DNA from: Flavobacterium sp.
GTDB lineage: Bacteria; Bacteroidota; Bacteroidia; Flavobacteriales; Flavobacteriaceae
Length of the DNA stretch: 5,619 nucleotides
Assembly: GCA_023253295.1 (NCBI GenBank)
Contig: JALRGZ010000072.1
Span: forward strand, 1 to 5,619
Reading direction: 5' to 3'
How positions within the stretch are numbered: position 1 is the stretch's first letter; each line of letters begins with the position of its first letter. This document shows positions 1 through 4,829 of the stretch, one piece after another. Below the pieces are notes generated by a model. That model worked only from the letters and a program-made list of their open reading frames with translations. It was not told the origin of the DNA and searched no databases. A program made the translations under genes and the position numbers.

Positions 1-76
1 ATCCTTCTGCTTGCGAAGCCCATTTTCCTAAAGGTCCTTTATTGCTTTGAATCCTTTCGAATAAATCTTTTACCAT
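1..76 (-). CDS. PLP-dependent aminotransferase-family enzyme, N-terminal fragment (partial)
   Basis: This is the first 25 codons of a minus-strand gene that continues beyond the left edge. It starts with ATG at 76 and reads MVKDLFERIQSNKGPLGKWA followed by SQAEG. From memory, this N-terminus matches a well-conserved Bacteroidota protein of the alpha-oxoamine synthase group (fold-type I PLP enzymes related to 8-amino-7-oxononanoate synthase and glycine C-acetyltransferase), usually annotated only as a PLP-dependent aminotransferase family protein. The PLP lysine and the rest of the fold lie outside the window, so the reaction cannot be judged. No Shine-Dalgarno sequence is present, as is usual for the phylum. 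A TATTTTTG -7-like element lies about 37 bases upstream of the start. The assignment rests on a short conserved segment only. Confidence 0.65.
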   Translation of the reverse strand, partial: MVKDLFERIQSNKGPLGKWASQAEG

Positions 77-112
77 AATATATCCAGTAATAATTTTAAT
101 TTTAAGAGGTTG

Positions 113-120
113 CAAAAATA
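113..120 (-). promoter_or_regulatory. Candidate -7 promoter element of the left-edge gene
   Basis: On the minus strand this reads TATTTTTG, an exact match to the Bacteroidota -7 consensus TAnnTTTG, and is followed by CA. It lies about 37 bases upstream of the ATG at 76, a plausible leader length. A TTTG lies about 25 bases further upstream (+ strand about 146-149), which is slightly longer than the usual -33/-7 spacing, so the -33 match is weak. Confidence 0.4.
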
Positions 121-164
121 AATATTTAAATCTTATAAAGGACTCCAAAGCACAATTATTTTCA

Positions 165-262
165 GTAGCCAATCCCGCTGTCCGCTATATCTTATGGTTT
201 TTAAAGAAAAAACCATAAGGATGCCGCTTCCATCAGGGCTAGAAAATTCCTGCTCAAAAGAA
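165..262 (-). repeat. Flavobacterium-type intergenic palindromic repeat element
   Basis: A perfect 12-bp inverted repeat, CTTATGGTTTTT (191-202) and AAAAACCATAAG (208-219), encloses a 5-base loop. Its flanks are GC-rich and asymmetric. On the minus strand the element runs from CTAGCCCTGATGGAAGCGGC through the hairpin to AGCGGACAGCGGGATTGGCT. Three GCGG-type blocks lie in the same orientation rather than as inverted pairs, while AGCC (167-170) and GGCT (237-240) could pair at the outer edge. I recall very similar flanks, with a variable central stem, scattered between genes in many Flavobacterium genomes. The outer limits given are approximate. Its function is unknown. It could be a REP-like or MITE-like element, and the stem could also fold in a transcript. 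Confidence 0.65.
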
Positions 263-305
263 TAGTCTTTCTTAAGTATCACAAATTATTTATAAGAAAA
301 ATAAG

Positions 306-313
306 TATATTTG
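306..313 (+). promoter_or_regulatory. Candidate -7 promoter element upstream of the 424-990 gene
   Basis: TATATTTG matches TAnnTTTG exactly and is the best such match in the gap before 424. It lies about 110 bases upstream of the ATG, implying a long leader. No convincing TTTG -33 element is seen about 20 bases upstream. A weaker TAGATTG lies at 354-360. The rest of the 77-423 stretch shows no coding region. Confidence 0.3.
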
Positions 314-423
314 AAAAATGATACAAAACTTCGCATATACATCCTAATTCAGGTAGATTGAAAAAAGTTTACTTTCCAACATAACCAAATTAACTGTAAT
401 TAAAACCAAAATTTGAGAAAAAA

Positions 424-990
424 ATGCATGAATTTTATACTGTTTCTAGAAAAGATATTTCAAATTTAAAAGAATTAACTCTTTTTGACTCATCACCTGA
501 TGAAATTTATGAAGTAACCAATCTCTTCACACAAAATGAAGCAAAACATAAAATAAAAGAACTATTTCCTAATGGAATATCAAGTCATGGAAAGCAATAT
601 CTACATGACAAATACAACTATATTTATGATGCTAACAAAACATCTTATGTTTCATATTTACATATTATAGAAATAACTTTTGAGTTAGTTAGACAAATAA
701 AATTCAAAGACAAATTATCAAGATTTGAATCCATATTTGGATGGGAGACAATTGAAGAAGCTATAAAATTTAGACTTGAAAAAGGAAAACCCACAGACAA
801 AATTTACAAAGTTTCCACTAAATCTTTTGTTAAGGCAGACATGAATTTGCTATATACAGCAACAATACCAGGTAACATTATAATAGCAGAAAAATACTGG
901 AACGGAGAATCTAGTCAAAATCCATGTTGGGAGATATTAATGACAGCTCCTGTCAAAATATTATCCGAAATTTACATTCCCAAAAACTAG
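424..990 (+). CDS. DUF2441-like protein of unknown function
   Basis: A 188-residue protein with no signal peptide or membrane helix, so probably cytoplasmic. The segments that look conserved are FYTVSR (4-9), LFPNGISSHGKQYL (47-60), SRFESIFGWETIEEAIKF (99-116), KADMNLL (137-143) and YWNGESSQNPCWEIL (158-172) followed by PVKIL (176-180). From memory this order (N-terminal FY-V-R, FP-G-S-HG--Y, SRF-S-FG, then YW-G----NP-WE-L--PVK) fits the family annotated as DUF2441; I cannot confirm it by search. An opening FYxVxR and an SRFxSxFG block also recall ADP-ribosyltransferase-like folds, but that is inference and no catalytic triad is claimed. The ATG follows an A-rich leader without a Shine-Dalgarno sequence. 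The final base of its TAG stop is also the first base of a GC-rich repeat. The gene seems even more AT-rich than its neighbours, which could mean recent acquisition. Confidence 0.7.
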   Translation: MHEFYTVSRKDISNLKELTLFDSSPDEIYEVTNLFTQNEAKHKIKELFPNGISSHGKQYLHDKYNYIYDANKTSYVSYLHIIEITFELVRQIKFKDKLSRFESIFGWETIEEAIKFRLEKGKPTDKIYKVSTKSFVKADMNLLYTATIPGNIIIAEKYWNGESSQNPCWEILMTAPVKILSEIYIPKN

Positions 991-1010
991 CGCGATCGTC
1001 ATGCTCGTGT
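990..1010 (+). repeat. GC-rich palindromic repeat, copy A (degenerate)
   Basis: GCGCGATCGTCATGCTCGTG matches the first 20 bases of copy B at 18 of 20 positions but lacks its tail. It begins on the last base of the upstream stop codon. Two substitutions in the left arm weaken the hairpin that copies B and C can form. Confidence 0.6.
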
Positions 1011-1018
1011 AAACCCAG

Positions 1019-1063
1019 GCTCGCGCGAGCATCATGCTCGTGCCCGTATAACAATACAATTTC
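1019..1063 (+). repeat. GC-rich palindromic repeat, copy B
   Basis: The 41-base unit at 1023-1063 holds the interrupted palindrome CGAGCAT-C-ATGCTCG (1026-1040), with 7-bp arms and one central base, and a tail ending AACAATACAATTTC. It overlaps a second perfect palindrome, GCTCGC/GCGAGC (1019-1030), so two alternative hairpins compete for the same bases. It is 39/41 identical to copy C, which starts 49 bases later. Confidence 0.8.
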
Positions 1064-1071
1064 CCCCGAAG

Positions 1072-1112
1072 GCGCGAGCATCTTGCTCGTGCCCGTAAAA
1101 CAATACAATTTC
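1072..1112 (+). repeat. GC-rich palindromic repeat, copy C
   Basis: A direct repeat of copy B with two mismatches in 41 bases. One mismatch is in the palindrome, giving CGAGCA-TCT-TGCTCG with 6-bp arms and a 3-base loop; the other is in the tail. It ends only 4 bases before the ATG at 1117, so the hairpin would sit in the leader of the DUF2625 gene and might affect its translation. Confidence 0.8.
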
Positions 1113-1116
1113 ACAA

Positions 1117-1842
1117 ATGAAAATTTTAAAATCCTTAATTCTGCTACTAATTTCAACGATTGGATTTTCTCAAAACAAAATGAGAACTATCGATGAATTA
1201 ATCAATGAAAAAGAATCGGCATGGCCGTTAGTCAAAGAATGGATACAATCGGCAAAAAACAAAGTCGAAATACTATCTGCTGAAAATGAAAAAGCAAAAG
1301 ACGCTTTATACAAAACTCAAGTCACAACTCGTTCTCCAATGGGAACCATCATCTACCATACCGGAGGAATTTTAATTGATAATGGTTGGATTAGAATACT
1401 TGGATCAGGAAATGAAAAACTAAAACGAAATTTACCCGATTGGAATTTAGGAAAAACACATAATTCTTTAGAGCAAAAACCTCCTTATTTACTAATTGCA
1501 GACGATGTTATTGGTGGTTTTTTCCTCTTAAACGGTGGCGGACTTGGAAACGATTTAGGAAAAATATATTACTTAGCTCCAGACAGTTTAGAATTTGAAT
1601 CATTAGGAATGAGCTATACCGAATTCTTATTCTTCTGCTTCAATAATGATTTGGAAGATTTTTACAAAGGCCTTAGATGGAAAAATTGGAAGAACGAAGT
1701 ACCAAAATTAAATGGAGATACTGTTTTTAATTTTTACCCCTATATATGGACTAAAGAAGGCAAGAACATCGAAAAAAATTCAAAAAAAGAAATCCCTATT
1801 GAAGAAGAGTACAATTTTATCATGGGATTTATAAAAAAATAA
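1117..1842 (+). CDS. Exported DUF2625 family protein
   Basis: A 241-residue protein. Residues 1-19, MKILKSLILLLISTIGFSQ, form a signal peptide of the Bacteroidota GFSQ type, so the mature protein is probably periplasmic or secreted. From MRTIDELINEKESAWPLVKEW (22-42) onward it follows the DUF2625 family closely: VTTRSPMGTI, GGILIDNGWIRILGSG, LLIADDVIGGFFLLNGGG, a GKIYYLAPDSLEFESLGMSY block, LEDFYKGLRW and FYPYIW. Length and block order are those of a complete member. The function of the family is not known to me. The GG-F--NGGG, YLAPDSLE and YTEFL blocks recall SUKH (SMI1/KNR4) proteins, some of which are toxin immunity proteins; this is inference only. The annotated start at 1117 is preferred because it supplies the signal peptide. 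A start at the later methionine (residue 22) would give a cytoplasmic form. Repeat copy C ends just upstream. Confidence 0.88.
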   Translation: MKILKSLILLLISTIGFSQNKMRTIDELINEKESAWPLVKEWIQSAKNKVEILSAENEKAKDALYKTQVTTRSPMGTIIYHTGGILIDNGWIRILGSGNEKLKRNLPDWNLGKTHNSLEQKPPYLLIADDVIGGFFLLNGGGLGNDLGKIYYLAPDSLEFESLGMSYTEFLFFCFNNDLEDFYKGLRWKNWKNEVPKLNGDTVFNFYPYIWTKEGKNIEKNSKKEIPIEEEYNFIMGFIKK

Positions 1843-1851
1843 AAAAAATCA

Positions 1852-1877
1852 GGCTTGCCCAAGCGTCACACTCAAAC
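1852..1877 (+). repeat. GC-rich palindromic repeat, copy D (degenerate)
   Basis: GGCTTGCCCAAGCGTCACAC plus TCAAAC matches the copy at 2970-2995 at 19 of 26 positions, with the core AAGCGTCAC fully shared. The palindrome has decayed (AGCGT-C-ACACT). It starts 10 bases after the stop codon of the DUF2625 gene. A small GAGC-GATA-GCTC hairpin at 1911-1922 may be a further remnant. Confidence 0.5.
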
Positions 1878-1908
1878 TAGAAATAAAACCAATACACTTA
1901 AATTAAAA

Positions 1909-1932
1909 ATGAGCGATAGCTCAAACAATTAA
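1909..1932 (+). other. Possible 7-codon leader ORF before the TonB-like gene
   Basis: ATG AGC GAT AGC TCA AAC AAT TAA encodes MSDSSNN and stops one base before the ATG at 1934, a spacing that would allow ribosomes to reinitiate. The same bases contain the GAGC-GATA-GCTC palindrome. It may equally be chance in an AT-rich leader. There is no evidence that it is translated. Confidence 0.2.
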
Positions 1933-1933
1933 T

Positions 1934-2956
1934 ATGAAACAATTATTACTTTCGATTTTATTTACAAGCTGTTTTTTAAACAGCTATTCACAGGATACTA
2001 TAAGACAATATCTAAAAAATGATTTTACTATAACCGTTAAAGATTCGGCGGCGATGATTCAGGAAATTGTTACCCACAAGAACTATTATGCAATCAGTCA
2101 CTTTGATATGAAGGGCACCGAATTATACTATAGCGAATTTAAATCCTTAGAAACTTTAATCCCACACGGTTTAGCAAAACATTACTATGATCCGGGAACT
2201 ATTTATTCCACAGGCACGTATTATAATGGAAAATTAATGGGAAAATGGTCGTATTATGATATCAATGGAGTTATTGATGCAATTACATATCAACCTCTGG
2301 ATTATTACAAAAAAACTTTAGAATACAGTTCTGATTCAACAACATTAAAAAAACCTTCATCAGAAATGGAGCAAAGAGTCAGAAAATCGATTTTTTGCTT
2401 TTTAAGAAATCATTTTCATCTGCCTGCAAGATTAAAGAATTTAAAACAGGATATAACTTTTACTTTTAAAACAATTATCGACTTAGACGGTAAACTAAAA
2501 AATATAGAAATACTTAGTACAAATAATGAAGATTTACAGATAGAAGTCTACAGGGTTTTATCAATGTATAAATGTGATTTTGAAATAAAAAAAGCCTTTG
2601 AAACCTCTTTATTTTATAAACACACAGAATCTTACACTACTAACAAAGGTTTTAATGCCTGCATTGACAATATGCCTCAATTCCCTGGAGGTACTGATAG
2701 ACTAAACCATTACCTTGCTAATTCATTTAAATATCCTTTAGAAGCTAAAAATTTAGGTCTTAAGGGAAACGTTTATGTTAGCTTTGTCGTCGACAAAACA
2801 GGAAAGATAACAGATATTAAGGTCATAAAAAGCCTTCATCCTCTTTTAGATAACGAAGCCATACGATTGGTTAAATCAATGCCTGACTGGATACCCGGCA
2901 CTCAAGATGGCAAAGCTGTAAATGTTATGTATACGCTTCCGGTAAATTTTGAATAA
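1934..2956 (+). CDS. Exported protein with MORN-like segment and TonB C-terminal domain
   Basis: A 340-residue protein. Residues 1-20 are a signal peptide ending in SYSQ; FTSC (10-13) is a poor lipobox alternative. Residues about 78-113 (HGLAKHYYD, GTYYNGKLMGKWSYYDINGV) form MORN-like repeats of the kind found in many Bacteroidota surface or periplasmic proteins. Residues about 170-216 (ITFTFKTIIDLDGKLKNIEI and following) look like a degenerate TonB_C unit. Residues about 245-338 are a full TonB C-terminal domain with MPQFPGG, YP, GLKGNVYVSFVVDKTGKITD, DNEAIRLVKSMPDWIPG and the closing LPVNFE. True TonB proteins bridge ExbB-ExbD and outer-membrane receptors through an inner-membrane anchor and a proline-rich linker. 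Here both are missing, because the only hydrophobic segment is the cleavable signal. It is therefore unlikely to transduce energy and is more likely a periplasmic binding or adaptor protein. No exbB, exbD or receptor gene is nearby. Confidence 0.85.
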   Translation: MKQLLLSILFTSCFLNSYSQDTIRQYLKNDFTITVKDSAAMIQEIVTHKNYYAISHFDMKGTELYYSEFKSLETLIPHGLAKHYYDPGTIYSTGTYYNGKLMGKWSYYDINGVIDAITYQPLDYYKKTLEYSSDSTTLKKPSSEMEQRVRKSIFCFLRNHFHLPARLKNLKQDITFTFKTIIDLDGKLKNIEILSTNNEDLQIEVYRVLSMYKCDFEIKKAFETSLFYKHTESYTTNKGFNACIDNMPQFPGGTDRLNHYLANSFKYPLEAKNLGLKGNVYVSFVVDKTGKITDIKVIKSLHPLLDNEAIRLVKSMPDWIPGTQDGKAVNVMYTLPVNFE

Positions 2957-2969
2957 ACTAAAATCTATA

Positions 2970-2995
2970 GGCTCGTGCAAGCGTCACGCTCGTGC
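2970..2995 (+). repeat. GC-rich palindromic repeat, copy F
   Basis: GGCTCGTGCAAGCGTCACGC plus TCGTGC contains the perfect interrupted palindrome AGCGT-C-ACGCT (2980-2990). GCTCGTGC also appears as a direct repeat on both sides of the core. It shares the core RAGCRTCAYGCTCGTG with copies B and C. No U-tract follows, so it is not a normal intrinsic terminator. It lies 14 bases after the stop of the TonB-like gene and 44 bases before the next ATG. Confidence 0.65.
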
Positions 2996-3039
2996 TAAAA
3001 CACTAAAACTCATCCAAACAACTAACAATCAATAAATAC

Positions 3040-3867
3040 ATGAAGAACATTCTAGCTCTTGGATCTCTCTTTTTTTTAATCAGTTGCAACACTAAATCAC
3101 AAGAAACACAAAAAACAGATGATAGCAACTGGGATGCTTATATAGCCAATTATGAAAACGGAGCAGGCTCTACCACTTTGAACATGGATTTAAAAAAAGT
3201 TGCTCCAAAAACCGATTTACCCTATATTCTAATTACGGGGGTCACTTATTCCAATTGCAAACAAGACGGATTTCCTGAAAAAGAGGAATTCAACAAACTT
3301 TACAAAGTTTCTGACGAAGTTGAGGCTACAATATCCAAACTAACCAAAATGGAATTGGCAGGTACATTTACGTATCAATGTGAAAGATTAAATTATTACT
3401 ACATCAACGACACAACACAAATCAGGTCTAAACTAACAACTCTTTACAAAAGTAAATTCGGCAATTATAAATACTACATAAATATAAAACCTGACAAAAG
3501 CTGGGATGCTTATCTCAATTTTCTGTACCCGAATGAAGAAATACAAGAAAGTATGTCAAATCAAAAAGTAATTGAACAACTACAAGATGGAGGCGACGAT
3601 TTAACAAAATCAAGACAAGTAGACCACTGGCTCTATTTTTCGAATGAAAAAAACAGAGACTTATTCGAAAAGCAAATTGCCCAAAATGGTTTTAAAATTG
3701 AACTCAAAGAAAAAATTGACGATCCCGACAAACCTTTTAAATTACATATCTCAAGAGATGATAAAGTTGACCCGGAATCAATTAGCAAAATAACTTTAGA
3801 ATTAAGAAAAAAAGCAAAAGAATTAGAGGGAGACTATGACGGATGGGAAACCTATATTGTTAAATAA
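3040..3867 (+). CDS. Lipoprotein with DUF695 and RraB-like domains
   Basis: A 275-residue protein. Residues 1-16 form a lipoprotein signal with lipobox LISC and acylated Cys16, so it should be membrane-anchored and outside the cytoplasm. Residues about 30-165 match DUF695: NWDAYIANYENGAGSTTLNM, LPYILITGVTY, DGFPEKEEFNKLYKVSDEV, AGTFTYQCERLNYYYI, and SWDAYLNFLYPNEE closing the domain. Residues about 174-275 resemble the RraB family (regulator of ribonuclease E activity B): VIEQLQDGGDDLTKSRQVDH, WLYF, NRDLFEKQIAQNGFKIE and the C-terminal YDGWETY, which parallels YDGWGTY in E. coli RraB. E. coli RraB is cytoplasmic, so a lipid-anchored version cannot act on RNase E there; the domain must have another partner. 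WDAY occurs twice (31-34 and 155-158), marking the start and end of the DUF695 unit. It leads a closely spaced group of four genes, with 14 bases to the next ATG. Confidence 0.87.
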   Translation: MKNILALGSLFFLISCNTKSQETQKTDDSNWDAYIANYENGAGSTTLNMDLKKVAPKTDLPYILITGVTYSNCKQDGFPEKEEFNKLYKVSDEVEATISKLTKMELAGTFTYQCERLNYYYINDTTQIRSKLTTLYKSKFGNYKYYINIKPDKSWDAYLNFLYPNEEIQESMSNQKVIEQLQDGGDDLTKSRQVDHWLYFSNEKNRDLFEKQIAQNGFKIELKEKIDDPDKPFKLHISRDDKVDPESISKITLELRKKAKELEGDYDGWETYIVK

Positions 3868-3881
3868 AGCAACTATAAATA

Positions 3882-4187
3882 ATGCAAGGAATTTTATCTT
3901 TAGTCCTAATAATAGCTCCTTTAGTATTTCAAATTATTTATGGCAGAAAAGGCATTGGAGAAGATATTAAATTAAATTTTGGAACCGTATGCCTAATTAG
4001 TTTTTCGGGACAAATACTATTTACGATTATTTCTATTTTTATAACAGGCAATCTTCTTCAAAAAAAAGGAATACATTGCGGCATGCCTATAGTAGGAATA
4101 ATTGGTTTATCAATATTTTTTACCTTTATATTGTTTGTAACTATACTCATTCAATATTTCATTAAAAAATCTTACGAGAAAAAATAA
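3882..4187 (+). CDS. Small membrane protein with three predicted helices
   Basis: A 101-residue hydrophobic protein that I do not recognise as any family. Three membrane segments can be seen: residues about 3-20 (LSLVLIIAPLVFQIIY), 33-56 (FGTVCLISFSGQILFTIISI and on) and 68-94 (ending FVTILIQYF). The tail KKSYEKK is strongly basic, which by the positive-inside rule places the C-terminus in the cytoplasm. The first helix begins at the start and has no cleavage site. The gene starts 14 bases after the DUF695/RraB-like lipoprotein gene and ends 12 bases before the next, so the three are probably cotranscribed. Its protein may work with the neighbouring small membrane protein; this is inference from spacing only. 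Confidence 0.75.
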   Translation: MQGILSLVLIIAPLVFQIIYGRKGIGEDIKLNFGTVCLISFSGQILFTIISIFITGNLLQKKGIHCGMPIVGIIGLSIFFTFILFVTILIQYFIKKSYEKK

Positions 4188-4199
4188 CCATCACAAACC

Positions 4200-4400
4200 A
4201 TGACACTAATTGCTATTTTCTTTCCGTTCCTATCTTTCTTTTTAAGAGGACGAATACTTACCGGGCTTCTTTGCTTAGTACTACAAATAACACTAATAGG
4301 CTGGATTCCGGCCGCGGTATGGGCAGTTATTTCATTACAAAACGCCAGAGCCGAAAAAAGAAACAAAGCTTTAATAAAAGCAATTAAATCAAAAACTTAA
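4200..4400 (+). CDS. YqaE/Pmp3-like small membrane protein
   Basis: A 66-residue protein. Residues 2-46 contain two hydrophobic segments, LIAIFFPFLSFFL, a short RGR turn, and LLCLVLQITLIGWIPAAVWA. The order AIFFP--SFFL, G, then Q-TLIGWIPA--WA resembles the YqaE/Pmp3 (UPF0057) family, whose usual pattern is AIFLPPLAVFL, then LLTLLGYIPGIIHA. Here the second proline of the PP pair is replaced by F, and GYIPG becomes GWIPA, so membership is probable but not certain. The C-terminal 20 residues are basic (ARAEKRNKALIKAIKSK) and probably cytoplasmic. Family members are linked to membrane potential and salt tolerance in yeast and plants; the bacterial role is unclear. It lies 12 bases after the preceding membrane-protein gene. 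A minus-strand reading frame over the same bases is a shadow. Confidence 0.75.
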   Translation: MTLIAIFFPFLSFFLRGRILTGLLCLVLQITLIGWIPAAVWAVISLQNARAEKRNKALIKAIKSKT

Positions 4401-4425
4401 GTCAAATTCTCAATAAAAAAAGAAA

Positions 4426-4776
4426 ATGAACAACCACAAAGTTTTTAAAATGGCTTTTGCCTCTGTCTATCCGCATTACATTACCAAAGCGGAGAAAAAA
4501 GGTAGAACCAAAGAAGATGTAGACACTATCATTTTTTGGCTAACTGGCTACAACGAAACAAGCTTAGCCCAAATACTGGAAAACAAAACCGACTTCGAAA
4601 GCTTTTTTGCGGAAGCACCCCAAATCAACCCGAATGTTACTAAAATTACAGGCGTTATTTGCGGTTACCGTGTAGAAGAAATCGAAAACCCACTGATGCA
4701 GCAAATTCGCTATCTAGACAAACTCATTGACGAATTAGCCAAAGGAAAAGCAATGGAGAAAATTTTGAGGAAATAA
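4426..4776 (+). CDS. DUF2200 family protein
   Basis: A 116-residue soluble protein that matches DUF2200 over its whole length. The recognised blocks are VFKMAFASVYPHYITKAEKK (6-25), GRTKEDVDTIIFWLTGY (26-42), ITGVICGYRVEEIENPLMQQ (74-93) and IRYLDKLIDELAKGKAMEKI (94-113). It has no signal peptide or membrane helix, so it is cytoplasmic. The family is common in bacteria as a single-domain protein and its function is not known to me. It is the last gene of the closely spaced group, 25 bases after the YqaE-like gene, and converges on the Lrp-type regulator 53 bases away. No strong hairpin with a U-tract is visible in that gap; the T-run at 4824-4831 lacks a clear stem. Confidence 0.93.
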   Translation: MNNHKVFKMAFASVYPHYITKAEKKGRTKEDVDTIIFWLTGYNETSLAQILENKTDFESFFAEAPQINPNVTKITGVICGYRVEEIENPLMQQIRYLDKLIDELAKGKAMEKILRK

Positions 4777-4829
4777 TAGGGGCTACTTCTTCAAAAATCA
4801 AAGATAGTTTCTTTCAACGGCTAGTTTTT

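Noticed and set aside
990..1112. CRISPR array
   Set aside because: Only two near-identical units with an 8-base separation plus one degenerate copy. There are no spacers of regular length and no cas genes.
953..1156. A 67-codon minus-strand reading frame over the same repeats
   Set aside because: Its sequence (HEHDARASLGLHEHDDRASF) is a direct translation of the repeat units, and it lies antisense to two well-supported genes.
924..1196. A 90-codon plus-strand reading frame across the GC-rich repeats
   Set aside because: It overlaps the end of the DUF2441-like gene and the start of the DUF2625 gene in another frame. Its protein is Cys/Ser/Arg-rich because of the repeats and resembles no family.
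1934..1975. Lipoprotein signal (Cys13) in the TonB-like protein
   Set aside because: FTSC has phenylalanine at the -3 position, and a better SYSQ signal peptidase I site follows at residue 20.
990..3000. Integron cassette array with attC sites between genes
   Set aside because: All genes face one way with repeats between them, but I found no paired RYYYAAC/GTTRRRY core sites and no integrase. The repeats look REP-like.
2961..3000. Repeat copy F as a transcription terminator of the TonB-like gene
   Set aside because: The hairpin core is only 5 bp and no U-tract follows it on the plus strand.
4172..4366. A 64-codon minus-strand reading frame opposite the YqaE-like gene
   Set aside because: It lies over the well-supported plus-strand membrane-protein gene and shows no recognisable motif.
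4777..4829. Intrinsic terminator between the convergent DUF2200 and Lrp-type genes
   Set aside because: There is a T-run at 4824-4831, but no stem of more than about 4-5 bp precedes it on either strand.
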